Below, in pieces: positions 36,701-45,344 of a DNA stretch of 64,000 nt; within the stretch, counting starts at the first letter, position 1; each line of letters starts with the position of its first letter. The DNA is taken from assembly GCA_902762375.1 (NCBI GenBank), contig CACWNY010000029.1, forward strand, positions 1 through 64,000. Direction: 5' to 3'. The notes beneath the pieces are model-generated. The model saw only the letters and a program-made list of their open reading frames with translations. It did not search any database and was not told where the DNA came from. The stretch comes from an uncultured Ruminococcus sp. GTDB lineage: Bacteria; Bacillota; Clostridia; Oscillospirales; Acutalibacteraceae. A program made the position numbers and the translations under genes.

Positions 36701-37331
36701 CAAATCGTTAGGGAATGTCAATGTATCAGCGATAGAAGAATACAAGGAAGTCAGTGAACGACATAAATTCATGACGGAGCAGGTAGGGGATATTGAAAAG
36801 TCCAAAAGTGAAATTCTGAAACTTATTGGTGACCTTACCAGACAGATGAAAGAATTGTTTGTTGAAAAATTCAATAACATCAACGAGCATTTTTCCAAGA
36901 CCTTTGTAGAGTTGTTCGGTGGAGGAAAAGCCCGTTTAGAGCTTACCAATCCCGAAGATGTACTCACCAGTGGAATAGAAATCATTGTTCACCCTCCCGG
37001 AAAAATAGTGGTTCACTTAGAGGCGTTGTCAGGCGGAGAAAAGGCATTGGTTGCCATTGCGTTATACTTTGCCATTATGAAAGTCAGTCCCGCACCATTT
37101 TGTGTTATGGACGAGATAGAAGCAGCCTTAGATGAGGTCAATGTAGACCGTTTTGCCCAATATCTGCGTGTCATGAACGACAGAACACAGTTTATTTTAA
37201 TTACACATAGACGAGGAACAATGGAAGAAGCTGATGTACTTTACGGTGTTACCATGCAGGATAAAGGGATATCAAAGCTGTTATCTTTGAAAGTGTCAGA
37301 AGTTTCCCAAAAGCTGAATTTAAAATCTTGA
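33759..37331 (+). CDS. smc: Chromosome partition protein SMC
   Basis: 1190 residues. N-terminal ATPase half with Walker A GPNGSGKSN (about 31-39), two long coiled coils (about 170-500 and 670-1010), a hinge at about 515-660 (GIHGPVSRVINVPEEYTVAM), and the C-terminal half with ALSGGEKALVAIAL and Walker B FCVMDEIEAALDEVN. Condenses and segregates the chromosome with ScpA/ScpB. GGAGG precedes the ATG. Co-oriented with ftsY, the usual arrangement. Confidence 0.97.
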   Translation: MLLKSLEIQGFKTFPDKTKLTFDKGITSIVGPNGSGKSNISDAIRWVLGEQSPKAIRCSKMEDVVFNGTDSRKKQGYAQVTLSFDNSDRTLAFDGDEVSITRRYYRSGDSDYMINKASVRLKDIHELFMDTGLGRDGYSMIGQGKIDSIVSSKSEDRREIFEEASGISRYRYRKLEAEKKLQSTEENLVRLRDILKELDDRIEPLRIQSEKAEKFLQYAEEKKGVEIALWLDTIRQSANVLREQEEKLEIAKSQHDRAEKDLENIRKESEELSEEISRFEQSIEEIRKEIALCEEQSAKGKADVSISKNDIEHNNDNIFRLKKEKESIENSSKTVQKEIEEKKTRIAEYEKTMRQLTAECLKDEEELRTVMTNATQKSEQLQTISLQLATLTAKSADIKVSAMTSMSAVTEAKERTANLNNSRVSRQQNIKEIEQRCQDYETMLNQSAQQIQRLTNILSGCRLKLQNRQKSREELKTATDKFNLDYQERLRRIKVLEDLERNMEGFYTSVKMVMKEAQRGNLKGIHGPVSRVINVPEEYTVAMETALGNSMQHIVTDNEESAKNAIQYLKQRDGGRATFLPLTTIKGNVLNERGLEQCNGFVGIASELCSCDTMYNSILHSLLGRIAIADNLNHAVEIARKYGYKFRIVTIDGQVINAGGSLTGGSQGRKSGLLSRAGEIKKNREIAEKLKQKFEQSSENYQQAVKEYAKAEAEVLASSAELSKAQEEKIKIEAELKSSKTERENMKKSLAEIENEISVLDIKIKRQSEIHRNSQRELEKITTEIAETERQSETLTGTQILLTEKRETISRKIQNIRLEIVGYEKDIENIRSEINLALTNENTKEQRKQSLDSQITDYQNKNKTITLHIQEVNQSLENILLQIKALQGKIESISRKKKETENKIAQLRQSERDKLNERELSGREYSKLEERKLNLQKQYDDIIAKLWEEYELTPREAEHHAVVIESVTVAKKRLNELKSKIKSLGNVNVSAIEEYKEVSERHKFMTEQVGDIEKSKSEILKLIGDLTRQMKELFVEKFNNINEHFSKTFVELFGGGKARLELTNPEDVLTSGIEIIVHPPGKIVVHLEALSGGEKALVAIALYFAIMKVSPAPFCVMDEIEAALDEVNVDRFAQYLRVMNDRTQFILITHRRGTMEEADVLYGVTMQDKGISKLLSLKVSEVSQKLNLKS

Positions 37332-37341
37332 GGTATTTTAC

Positions 37342-37713
37342 ATGGAAAATTCCTACAGAAACAATATATTTGCCTATGTGTCAGAAAAATATAGCACTGT
37401 ACCCGAATATCTTTGGAAGAAATCTCCGCAATATGCGGTATTACGCAATAACCGAAATGCCAAATGGTATGCGATTATTATGAATGTTGCCAAAGAAAAG
37501 TTTGGTCTTGACGGAACAGAAGAAATTGATATTATAAACATACAAAGTGACCCTATTTTAATAGGTTCACTGTTGCGGGAAAACGGTTACCGTAAAGCCT
37601 ACCATATGAATAAAGACAAATGGATAACTATTCTTTTAGATGGCACAGTACCGTTGAAAGAAATTAGATATCTGATAGATATCAGTTATGAAATCACGGA
37701 TAAAAAGAAATAA
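37342..37713 (+). CDS. MmcQ/YjbR-family protein
   Basis: 123 residues resembling the MmcQ/YjbR DNA-binding-like fold: the N-terminal [22 protein letters not shown] and the central [10 protein letters not shown] and [17 protein letters not shown] are typical. No biochemical function is known for the family. It lies 11 nt after smc and before ftsY, so it is in the same operon. No strong ribosome site is visible. Confidence 0.75.
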   Translation: MENSYRNNIFAYVSEKYSTVPEYLWKKSPQYAVLRNNRNAKWYAIIMNVAKEKFGLDGTEEIDIINIQSDPILIGSLLRENGYRKAYHMNKDKWITILLDGTVPLKEIRYLIDISYEITDKKK

Positions 37714-37729
37714 AAAGGACGGCGAAATC

Positions 37730-38641
37730 ATGGGATTATTTAAAAAGATAAAAGACGGACTGAAAAAGACAAGAGAGTCTGTTGTCAACAAGATAGACAG
37801 TATGCTGAAATCATTTACGAAGATTGACGAAGAACTGTTTGAAGAACTGGAAGAACTTTTGATAATGGGAGATGTTGGGGTAAATACTGCCACGAAAATC
37901 ACAGATGAACTGCGAAAGAGAGTAAAAAAAGAAGGTGTAACCAATCCCGAAGATGTTCTGGGACTGTTACAGGAAATTACAGCAGATATGCTTAGAGGTG
38001 GAGAAGAACTCCATATTGATACAAAACCCTCTATTATATTGGTAATTGGTGTCAACGGAGTAGGTAAAACAACGACAATCGGTAAATTAGCGAACAATCT
38101 CAGAAAGCAGGGTAAAAAGGTTATTCTTGCGGCAGCAGACACATTCCGAGCGGCAGCAATCGACCAGTTGGAAATCTGGGGAGAAAGGGCAAAATGTGAG
38201 GTCATCAAGCAGAAAGAGGGTTCAGACCCAGCGGCAGTCGTCTATGATGCAATTTCAGCGGCAAAGGCAAGAGGTGCAGATGTCATCATAGCCGACACAG
38301 CAGGCAGACTTCACAACAAAAAACATCTTATGGGAGAGCTTGCCAAAATCAGCAGAATTATTGACAGGGAATTACCCAATGCTGACAAGGAGTTTCTAAT
38401 CGTACTTGACGCAACTACAGGACAGAATGCGGTCAATCAGGCAAAAGCCTTTAAAGATTCCACAGGTATAACAGGTATCGTACTGACCAAACTTGACGGT
38501 ACAGCCAAAGGTGGTGTAGTGCTTTCTATCAAAGAAGAACTGAATGTCCCAGTCAAATATATTGGTGTTGGTGAGCAGATGGACGACCTACAGCCGTTTG
38601 ATGCTGATGATTTTGCCAAAGCACTGTTTACCAGAACTTAA
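37730..38641 (+). CDS. ftsY: Signal recognition particle receptor FtsY
   Basis: 303 residues from ATG 37730 (AAAAGGACG upstream). The SRP-GTPase NG domain: [15 protein letters not shown] (about 108-122), [30 protein letters not shown] and [12 protein letters not shown]. It has only a short N-terminal amphipathic helix ([17 protein letters not shown]), as in other Firmicutes. Docks ribosome-SRP complexes at the membrane. Confidence 0.96.
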   Translation: MGLFKKIKDGLKKTRESVVNKIDSMLKSFTKIDEELFEELEELLIMGDVGVNTATKITDELRKRVKKEGVTNPEDVLGLLQEITADMLRGGEELHIDTKPSIILVIGVNGVGKTTTIGKLANNLRKQGKKVILAAADTFRAAAIDQLEIWGERAKCEVIKQKEGSDPAAVVYDAISAAKARGADVIIADTAGRLHNKKHLMGELAKISRIIDRELPNADKEFLIVLDATTGQNAVNQAKAFKDSTGITGIVLTKLDGTAKGGVVLSIKEELNVPVKYIGVGEQMDDLQPFDADDFAKALFTRT

Positions 38642-38662
38642 AAAGGAGTGCGAAATACTATT

Positions 38663-39274
38663 ATGAAAACTTTTATTATTGCCAGTAACAATCCGAAGAA
38701 GGTTGAAGAACTCAACAGAATTTTAAATCCTTTAGGCATTGTGGCAAAGACAGCCAGAGAACTTGGTATTTCTCTTGATGAAGTAGAAGAAACAGGGGAA
38801 ACTTTTATCGAAAACGCACGCCTGAAAGCCAGAGCAACCTACAAACTTACAGGTATGCCTTGTGTTGCTGACGATTCAGGGTTGATGGTAGACGCTTTGA
38901 ATGGCAGACCCGGAGTATACTCTGCAAGATATTCAGGAGAGGGAGCGAATGCAGAAAAGAACAATGCCAAATTACTTGAAGAAATGAAAAATGTTCCTGT
39001 AACCCGAAGAACCGCCAAATTTGTCACAGTCATCTGTTGTATACTGGAAGACGGCAGAGAAATCATTGCACATGGTGAATGTGTCGGAAGAATAGGTTAC
39101 AGACCCGTCGGAGAGAACGGTTTCGGATACGACCCCTTATTCATCATACAAGACGGAAGAACATTCGCACAGCTTACCGCAGACGAAAAAGATAAAATCA
39201 GTCACAGAGGAAATGCGATAAGAATACTTAAAAAAGAACTGGAAAAACATTTTGCGGAGGAAAATCAATGCTGA
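38663..39274 (+). CDS. rdgB: Non-canonical purine NTP pyrophosphatase (RdgB/HAM1)
   Basis: 203 residues from ATG 38663, with AAGGAG somewhat far upstream. Motifs: FIIASNNPKKVEEL (about 3-16), VADDSGLMVDALNGRPGVYSARY and GENGFGYDPLFI. Removes ITP, XTP and dITP from nucleotide pools. It overlaps yhbY by 7 nt. Confidence 0.95.
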   Translation: MKTFIIASNNPKKVEELNRILNPLGIVAKTARELGISLDEVEETGETFIENARLKARATYKLTGMPCVADDSGLMVDALNGRPGVYSARYSGEGANAEKNNAKLLEEMKNVPVTRRTAKFVTVICCILEDGREIIAHGECVGRIGYRPVGENGFGYDPLFIIQDGRTFAQLTADEKDKISHRGNAIRILKKELEKHFAEENQC

Positions 39275-39576
39275 CAAGTAAACAGAGAGCCTATCTCAGA
39301 GGAATAGCCAATACCTATGAAACCGTACTCATTGTCGGAAAAGGCGGAATTACCGAAAACCTGATTAAACAGGCTGATGAAACTTTAGAAGCCAGAGAAC
39401 TCATCAAAGGCAGAGTGCTGGAAACTTCAGATATCAGTGCAATGGAAACAGCGGATATTATTGCCGAAAAAACGAAATCTGATGTGGTACAGGTAATCGG
39501 TTCAAAGTTCATACTTTTCCGACAGAAGAAAAAGGAGTCACAATTTGTACTCCCGAAAAGCAAGAAAAAATCATGA
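39268..39576 (+). CDS. yhbY: CRS1/YhbY-domain RNA-binding protein
   Basis: 102 residues. MLTSKQRAYLRGIANTYETV, IVGKGGITENLIKQADETL, LIKGRVLE and QVIGSKFILFRQKKK are the full CRM/YhbY domain, which binds pre-50S ribosomal particles. GGAGG precedes the ATG; it overlaps rdgB and nadD. Confidence 0.93.
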   Translation: MLTSKQRAYLRGIANTYETVLIVGKGGITENLIKQADETLEARELIKGRVLETSDISAMETADIIAEKTKSDVVQVIGSKFILFRQKKKESQFVLPKSKKKS

Positions 39577-40217
39577 TGTACAGCAATATTGACTACCATA
39601 ACATAAAAGTCCCTAGAATTGCCATGTACGGAGGGAGTTTCAATCCAATTCACAACGGACATACACAGCTTGCTGAATATTTCATACAGGAATTATCTCT
39701 TGACCGTATTCTGATTGTTCCTGATGGAACGCCACCCCACAAAAGCAACAAAGCGATGATTTCCGCATTGCACCGTTATAATATGTGCCGATTGGCTACC
39801 GAATATATCGACAAAGCTGAAGTGAGCGACATTGAAATCAACCGTACAGGTAAAAGCTATACGGTTGACACTTTACGCCAATTAAAAAGTTTATATCCCC
39901 AATCCCAGTTATTTTTAATTATGGGAGAAGATATGTTTTTAAGTCTGCACACATGGAGAGAATACCGTGATATTTTCAAATTAGCGGTAATTTGTGCATT
40001 ACCCCGTGAGCATGACAATCTCAATTCCATTCTGGACTATGCCAAAGAACACGAAAACGAAGGCTTGCAATATATTGTTTCCAATAAAAAGGTAGCCGAA
40101 ATTTCTTCAACGGAAATCAGAAAGGCTATCCGTCAGGGCATATCCGTAAAGGGCAAAATCAATAAAAGGGTAGACGAATACATCACGAAAAATTCTTTAT
40201 ATCGAGGTGACAGTTAA
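39573..40217 (+). CDS. nadD: Nicotinate-nucleotide adenylyltransferase
   Basis: 214 residues. Nucleotidyltransferase motif AMYGGSFNPIHNGHTQLAE (HxGH, about 18-35) and the C-terminal ISSTEIRKAIR. Makes deamido-NAD from nicotinate mononucleotide and ATP. The ATG overlaps the yhbY stop by 4 nt; yqeK follows after 2 nt. MMYSNIDYHNIKVPR is a slightly long N-terminus, so the Met of the second codon is an alternative start. Confidence 0.95.
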   Translation: MMYSNIDYHNIKVPRIAMYGGSFNPIHNGHTQLAEYFIQELSLDRILIVPDGTPPHKSNKAMISALHRYNMCRLATEYIDKAEVSDIEINRTGKSYTVDTLRQLKSLYPQSQLFLIMGEDMFLSLHTWREYRDIFKLAVICALPREHDNLNSILDYAKEHENEGLQYIVSNKKVAEISSTEIRKAIRQGISVKGKINKRVDEYITKNSLYRGDS

Positions 40218-40219
40218 AG

Positions 40220-40825
40220 TTGGAAATTGAAGATTATAAAAAAATCATCAAAGACCGTATGAGCAAAAAGCGGTATATACACAGTCTTAATGTAGCCAAA
40301 GCAGGCATACAGCTTGCCGAACGCTATGGAGGAAATATCGAAAAGATAAAAATTGCAGGAATACTGCATGATATTACCAAAGAAATGCCGTATGATGAAC
40401 AGTTGAAAATCATTCAGAAGAGTGGTATAATACTGGACAATGTGCAGGCGTTTTCCCCCAAGACATGGCACGCCATTTCAGGAAGTGCCTGTGTAAAGAC
40501 AGAATTAAACATTACCGACAGTGATATTCTCAACGCAATCCGTTATCACACAAGCGGTCGTGCAGGAATGAGTTTGCTGGAAAAAATCATTTTTGTTGCT
40601 GATTTTATCGGGGAAGAGCGTGATTATAAGGGTGTTGAAATTATGCGAGCAAAAGCCAAACGAAGTTTAGAAGAAGCCATGCTTTACGGAGTAAGTTTTA
40701 GCATACAAGACCTGACCCAACGCCAATGTGCCATAGACAGAAACACACTTGATTTATACAACGAATTAATTATTCAGGCTGACGAACAATGTCGTCAACT
40801 TAAGAAAAAAGCCTTTTCAAAATAA
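40220..40825 (+). CDS. yqeK: HD-domain bis(5'-nucleosyl)-tetraphosphatase YqeK
   Basis: 201 residues from TTG 40220. HD-domain motifs: YIHSLNVAKAGIQLAE (His about 21), AGILHDITKEMP (HD pair), WHAISGSA, IRYHTSGRAGMSLLEKIIFVADFIG. Hydrolyses diadenosine tetraphosphate in characterised relatives. Between nadD and rsfS, the common Firmicute order. Confidence 0.92.
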   Translation: MEIEDYKKIIKDRMSKKRYIHSLNVAKAGIQLAERYGGNIEKIKIAGILHDITKEMPYDEQLKIIQKSGIILDNVQAFSPKTWHAISGSACVKTELNITDSDILNAIRYHTSGRAGMSLLEKIIFVADFIGEERDYKGVEIMRAKAKRSLEEAMLYGVSFSIQDLTQRQCAIDRNTLDLYNELIIQADEQCRQLKKKAFSK

Positions 40826-40835
40826 TATATTGCTG

Positions 40836-40880
40836 TCATTCTGAGGAGCAAAAGCAACGAAGAATCTTCAAAAGATTCCT
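40836..40880. repeat. Short palindromic repeat at the 5' end of rsfS
   Basis: TGTCATTCTGAGGAGCAAAA then CGAAGAATCTTCAAAAGATT; AATCTTCAAAAGATT is a hairpin. It is unlike the main repeat family but resembles widespread TGTCATTCTGAG-type intergenic repeats. It lies where the rsfS start and ribosome site should be. Confidence 0.6.
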
Positions 40881-41216
40881 CACTTAGCCGTTGCCAAAGC
40901 ACTGGACAATAAAAAAGGCAGTAACATTAAAGTCATTAAAATTGACAACATTTCTGTACTTGCCGACTATATGGTTATTGCCACAGGTAACAGCAGTACG
41001 CAGGTAAAAGCCTTAGCAGATAATGTAGAGTACGAACTTGAACAGGAAGATATTACCGTCAGTCACATTGAGGGTTACCGTTCCAACGGCTGGATACTGA
41101 TGGACTATGTTGATGTTATCGTACACATCTTTGATGAAGAATCCAGAGCTTTCTATAATCTGGAAAGACTTTGGAAAGACGGAGAAGAAATTGATATTTC
41201 CGACATTACAGATTGA
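40875..41216 (+). CDS. rsfS: Ribosomal silencing factor RsfS, native start missing
   Basis: The family frame is readable from HLAVAKALDNKKGSNIKVIK (40881 on) through the core LADYMVIATGNSSTQVKALA and GYRSNGWILMDYVDVIVHIF. It therefore covers the whole RsfS domain that binds L14 and blocks subunit joining. No ATG, GTG or TTG exists in frame upstream of ATG 40971, which lies inside the conserved core. The frame is closed by a TGA within the adjoining repeat. Candidate starts are ATT 40875 or an internal start giving a truncated protein. The true N-terminal few residues appear lost. Confidence 0.8.
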   Translation: MPHLAVAKALDNKKGSNIKVIKIDNISVLADYMVIATGNSSTQVKALADNVEYELEQEDITVSHIEGYRSNGWILMDYVDVIVHIFDEESRAFYNLERLWKDGEEIDISDITD

Positions 41217-41220
41217 TAAA

Positions 41221-41334
41221 AACCGAACGAAGTGAGCCATAAAAGTTTTTGTCCAACTTTTTTCAAAAAGTTGGCGGATTCCAAAGGCGGAGCCTTTGGG
41301 CAGGATTTTAAAGGGCGGCAGCCCTTTAACGAGG
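41221..41334. repeat. Modular palindromic repeat, copy 13
   Basis: CGAACGAAGTGAGCCATAAAAG, TCCAACTTTTTTCAAAAAGTTGG, CCAAAGGCGGAGCCTTTGG and TTAAAGGGCGGCAGCCCTTTAA. It ends 3 bp before the leuS ribosome site. Confidence 0.88.
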
Positions 41335-41344
41335 AGGAATTTTT

Positions 41345-43753
41345 TTGAGATACGACCATAAAATCATCGAACCAAAATGGCAGAAAGCATGGGAAGAAAA
41401 AGGAGTATTCCATGCTGAAAATGACAGCGAAAAAAAGAAATTTTACGCTTTAATCGAATTTCCTTATCCATCGGGACAGGGACTTCATGTAGGACACCCC
41501 AGACCTTATACGGCACTTGACATCGTTTCCCGAAAAAGACGGTTGCAAGGTTATAATGTCTTATATCCCATTGGTTGGGACGCATTCGGCTTGCCGACCG
41601 AAAATTACGCTATTAAAAACCATATTCACCCCAGAATTGTTACTGAAAACAATGTCAAACGCTTTAAACAGCAAATTCAGTCTTTAGGTATTTCGTTCGA
41701 CTGGAGCAGAGAAATCAATACCACAGACCCTGATTACTATAAATGGACACAATGGATATTCTTACAGTTATTCAAAAAAGGACTTGCCTATAAAAAAGAA
41801 ATGGCAGTCAACTGGTGTACATCATGTAAATGTGTACTTGCCAACGAAGAAGTTGTCAACGGTGTATGTGAGCGTTGCGGAAGTGAAGTAGTCCGTAAAG
41901 TCAAATCTCAATGGATGTTAAAAATCACAGAATATGCTGACAGATTAATTGACGATTTGGATTTGGTTGACTATCCTGAAAGAGTAAAGGCACAACAGAA
42001 AAACTGGATAGGACGGTCATACGGTGCAGAGGTAGACTTTAAAACCTCTGCAGGCGATATTCTCACCGTATACACTACAAGACCTGATACCTTATTCGGT
42101 GCTACTTACATGGTTATTTCCCCCGAACACCCCTATATTGCTAAATGGGAAAATATTCTTACCAACAATGAAGAAATCAAAGCCTATCAGATAGAAGCCT
42201 CAAAGAAAAGCGACTTTGAAAGAACAGAAGTTGCCAAAGACAAGACAGGTGTCAAATTACAAGGTGTTACTGCTATCAATCCCGTCAACGGCAAAGAAAT
42301 CCCTATTTTCATTTCTGATTATGTATTGGTATCTTATGGAACAGGTGCTATTATGGCAGTACCTGCACACGATACGAGGGACTGGGAATTTGCTCAAAAG
42401 TTCAATTTACCGATTATCGAAGTCGTAAAAGGCGGAGATGTGCAGAAAGAAGCCTTTACCAACTGTTCCACAGGAATTATGGTCAATTCTGATTTCCTTG
42501 ACGGAAAAACAGTCGAAGAAGCTAAAAAATCCATTATTGCTTTTTTAACTGAAAAAGGCATAGGACATTCCAAAGTGAATTTCAAATTAAGGGACTGGGT
42601 ATTTTCCCGACAAAGATACTGGGGAGAGCCTATACCAATAGTTCACTGTGACAAATGCGGATATGTACCGTTATCGGAAAGTGACTTACCGCTTACCTTA
42701 CCTGATGTAGAGTCTTACGAACCCACCGAAAATGGCGAATCACCGCTTGCCAACATGACTGAATGGGTAGAAACCACTTGTCCACACTGTGGAGGAAAAG
42801 CCCACCGTGAAACAGATACCATGCCACAATGGGCAGGGTCATCATGGTATTTTTTAAGATATGCCGACCCTCATAACAACAACGCATTTGCCGGCAAAGA
42901 AGCTATGAACTACTGGACACCTGTTGACTGGTACAACGGCGGAATGGAACACACCACTTTACACTTGTTATACAGTCGTTTCTGGCATAAATTCCTGTAT
43001 GATATTGGTGTTGTTCCCACATCTGAACCCTATATGAAACGAACCAGTCACGGTATGATACTCGGTGCAGATGGCGGAAAAATGAGTAAATCCAGAGGTA
43101 ATGTTGTCAACCCTGATGAAGTCGTTGATGAATACGGTGCTGATACTATGCGTTTATACGAAATGTTCATAGGTGACTTTGAAAAGAGTGCTCCTTGGAA
43201 ACCGACAGGGGTAAAGGGTTGTCGTAGATTTGTGGAAAGATACTGGAATTTGCAGGATATTCTCACAGAGGGCGACACAATCCGTTCGGAACTGGAAACC
43301 TCATTCCACAAAACTATTAAAAAAGTCGGGGAAGACATAGAAAACCTCAAATTCAACACGGCAATAGCCAGTCTTATGGCATTAATCAACGAAATCAATG
43401 CCACAGGCAAGGTTACCAAAAAAGAACTTGAAATCTTTACTATCTTACTGAACCCTTTTGCTCCTCATGTTACAGAAGAAGTCTGGAAAAATGCAGAACT
43501 CGGTAACGGCATGGTAGCAGAAGCTCAGTGGTGCAGATATGATGAAGCAAAGTGTAAAGAGAACACTGTTGAAATTGTCGTACAGATAAACGGCAAAGTC
43601 AAAGCCAAAATGACTATTCCCGTCACAATAGACAAAGAAACTGTTATTGCACAAGCAAAAGCCAACGAAAAAATTATACCTCTGCTTGACAGCAAAACCA
43701 TTATCAAAGAAATCTATGTTCCTACAAAACTTGTGAATATTGTAGCAAAATAA
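41345..43753 (+). CDS. leuS: Leucyl-tRNA synthetase
   Basis: 802 residues from TTG 41345, behind GAGGAGG. HIGH-type motif [16 protein letters not shown] (about 39-54), zinc-binding [21 protein letters not shown], the editing domain (about 220-420), a second Cys-rich insert CDKCGYVPL, and [14 protein letters not shown] (KMSKS). The C-terminal tRNA-binding part is intact. N-terminal [18 protein letters not shown] is complete, so the repeat upstream did not damage it. Confidence 0.97.
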   Translation: MRYDHKIIEPKWQKAWEEKGVFHAENDSEKKKFYALIEFPYPSGQGLHVGHPRPYTALDIVSRKRRLQGYNVLYPIGWDAFGLPTENYAIKNHIHPRIVTENNVKRFKQQIQSLGISFDWSREINTTDPDYYKWTQWIFLQLFKKGLAYKKEMAVNWCTSCKCVLANEEVVNGVCERCGSEVVRKVKSQWMLKITEYADRLIDDLDLVDYPERVKAQQKNWIGRSYGAEVDFKTSAGDILTVYTTRPDTLFGATYMVISPEHPYIAKWENILTNNEEIKAYQIEASKKSDFERTEVAKDKTGVKLQGVTAINPVNGKEIPIFISDYVLVSYGTGAIMAVPAHDTRDWEFAQKFNLPIIEVVKGGDVQKEAFTNCSTGIMVNSDFLDGKTVEEAKKSIIAFLTEKGIGHSKVNFKLRDWVFSRQRYWGEPIPIVHCDKCGYVPLSESDLPLTLPDVESYEPTENGESPLANMTEWVETTCPHCGGKAHRETDTMPQWAGSSWYFLRYADPHNNNAFAGKEAMNYWTPVDWYNGGMEHTTLHLLYSRFWHKFLYDIGVVPTSEPYMKRTSHGMILGADGGKMSKSRGNVVNPDEVVDEYGADTMRLYEMFIGDFEKSAPWKPTGVKGCRRFVERYWNLQDILTEGDTIRSELETSFHKTIKKVGEDIENLKFNTAIASLMALINEINATGKVTKKELEIFTILLNPFAPHVTEEVWKNAELGNGMVAEAQWCRYDEAKCKENTVEIVVQINGKVKAKMTIPVTIDKETVIAQAKANEKIIPLLDSKTIIKEIYVPTKLVNIVAK

Positions 43754-43813
43754 TTTTGTCAACAGGGGAACTTATTAGTATGGGATAATTTTTTCAAAAT
43801 TATTCTTACTCTG

Positions 43814-43842
43814 TTGACATTACCTGAAAAATATTATATAAT
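43814..43842 (+). promoter_or_regulatory. rpsU promoter
   Basis: TTGACA (43814-43819), 17-bp spacer, TATAAT (43837-43842). A near-perfect sigma-A promoter. Confidence 0.85.
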
Positions 43843-43904
43843 ATTTGTTGCAATTATATGCAAGAATATAACCCAGTTCCAAAGGCGGATGGGAGGGAAG
43901 ATAG

Positions 43905-44081
43905 ATGGCGGAAATCAGAATTAAAGATAACGAATCTCTGGAAAGTGCATTAAGACGCTTTAAGAAGCAGTGTGCCAGAGCGGGAGTTATTGCTGAAGTG
44001 CGTAAAAGAGAGGCTTATGAAAAACCTTCTGTAAAGCGTAAAAAGAAGTCAGAGGCAGCTCGTAAACGCAAATTCAAGTAA
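43905..44081 (+). CDS. rpsU: 30S ribosomal protein S21
   Basis: 58 residues: [40 protein letters not shown], then a Lys/Arg-rich tail ending RKRKFK. Classic S21, of usual length for Firmicutes. GGGAGG lies upstream of the ATG. A single-gene unit with a consensus promoter and a terminator. Confidence 0.96.
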   Translation: MAEIRIKDNESLESALRRFKKQCARAGVIAEVRKREAYEKPSVKRKKKSEAARKRKFK

Positions 44082-44103
44082 GTGATAACCACATAACTGA
44101 CAG

Positions 44104-44136
44104 AAAAGGGACGAGCGTTACAGCTTGTCCTTTTGT
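44104..44136 (+). terminator. rpsU terminator
   Basis: AAAAGGGACGAGC pairs with GCTTGTCCTTTT, with U-rich sequence in and after the descending arm. Confidence 0.75.
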
Positions 44137-44155
44137 GTTATTTGTATGATTTTTC

Positions 44156-44389
44156 TGTTAAGGGCGTTGCCCTTAACAACACAAACAGGGGCTTTGCCCC
44201 TGAACCCCACGAACTTTCCCCCAAAAGTTCGACAAAAACTTTTCTGGCTCACTGCATTCGGAATGTTTATCAGAAGTCGGGCTATAACAACTAAAAGTTT
44301 TTTGTCCACTTTTTTTCAAAAAAGTGGGCGGGATTTTTAAGGGTGGCAACCCTTAAAACAGGATTTTAAAGGGCGGTAGCCCTTTAACA
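44156..44389. repeat. Modular palindromic repeat, copy 14 (two tandem units)
   Basis: Unit one: TTAAGGGCGTTGCCCTTAA, AGGGGCTTTGCCCCT, GAACTTTCCCCCAAAAGTTC. Unit two: TCCACTTTTTTTCAAAAAAGTGG, TTAAGGGTGGCAACCCTTAA and TTAAAGGGCGGTAGCCCTTTAA. It ends within a few bases of the yqeG frame. Confidence 0.88.
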
Positions 44390-44393
44390 GACA

Positions 44394-44891
44394 TTGTTTT
44401 TTGATAATCTGTTAGCTATCAGCCCATCTGTTTTGCAAAGGGAAAATATCCAATGTGTGTTGCTGGATATCGACAACACCATAAAACCTTACGGAGCAAA
44501 CAAGATAGACCAACCCTATATAGAATGGATAGACCATGTAAAGTCACTAGGAATAGAGGTCATTCTGTGTTCCAATAACTATCCAAAAAATGTGCGACCG
44601 ATAGCCGAACAGGTGAATTGTAAATTTGTTGCCTTTTGTTTAAAGCCATCGTCATTCGGATATTTTCGGGCATATCTCAAATCAAAAGCTAAAAGGAAAA
44701 ACATTCTTGTTATAGGCGACCAGTTTTTTACGGATATACTGGGCGGAAAATTTATGCAACTGAAAACTTTTCTTGTTGACCCGATATCCGCAGAAAGTGA
44801 GGGCAAAACGGTAGTACTACGCCGTAAACTTACGGCAGTCTTTACCAATGCTATCAAAGAAAGAGAAAATCCTTACAGGAAAGAAGAATAA
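44394..44891 (+). CDS. yqeG: YqeG-family HAD phosphatase, 5' end eroded
   Basis: 165 residues from TTG 44394. HAD motif I is LLDIDNTI (Asp about 25), motif II around ILCSNNYPK, motif III CLKPSS and motif IV IGDQFFTDILGG. This matches YqeG, a putative HAD-IIIA phosphatase next to shikimate genes in many Firmicutes. Relatives start about 8 residues earlier with a pattern like KPDIVFDNLL. Here GACATTG followed by six T puts that part one base out of frame, directly against a repeat, and no ribosome site is visible. Probably 5'-truncated. Confidence 0.82.
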   Translation: MFFDNLLAISPSVLQRENIQCVLLDIDNTIKPYGANKIDQPYIEWIDHVKSLGIEVILCSNNYPKNVRPIAEQVNCKFVAFCLKPSSFGYFRAYLKSKAKRKNILVIGDQFFTDILGGKFMQLKTFLVDPISAESEGKTVVLRRKLTAVFTNAIKERENPYRKEE

Positions 44892-44894
44892 ACA

Positions 44895-45344
44895 TTGACA
44901 AAAAAAATTTTATTATTGCTTGGAGCAAATCTGAACCTTGTCGGCATAAGAGAGAAAAATATTTATGGTACAGTTACCGCTGAAACCATAGAAAATGACA
45001 TAAAGTCTTATGGTGAAAGCATAGGGTGTGAAGTCAGTGCGTTTCAGTCCAACTGGGAGGGAGCAATCATTGACGAAATCCAGAAAGCCAGAACGGAATA
45101 CGATGCTGTCATCATCAATCCCGGAGCATTTACACATTACAGCTATGCTATTCATGACGCTATTAAAGGTGTAGATATTCCTTTTGTAGAAGTACATATG
45201 TCGAATATTCATCAGCGTGAGGAATTTCGTCATAAATCCGTCACCGCACCCGCTTGTGTCGGACAGATTACGGGATTTGGAGCATATGGTTACAAAATGG
45301 CACTGAATTTTTTGATGAACAATGATACGGAGTGTCACTCATGA
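44895..45344 (+). CDS. aroQ: 3-dehydroquinate dehydratase, type II
   Basis: 149 residues from TTG 44895, 3 nt after yqeG. Motifs: LLLGANLNLVGIREKNIYG (catalytic Tyr about 24), IINPGAFTHYSYAIHDA and EVHMSNIHQREEFRHKS. The usual GPNLN reads GANLN here, a mild variant. Third step of the shikimate pathway. Overlaps the aminopeptidase gene by 4 nt. Confidence 0.94.
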   Translation: MTKKILLLLGANLNLVGIREKNIYGTVTAETIENDIKSYGESIGCEVSAFQSNWEGAIIDEIQKARTEYDAVIINPGAFTHYSYAIHDAIKGVDIPFVEVHMSNIHQREEFRHKSVTAPACVGQITGFGAYGYKMALNFLMNNDTECHS

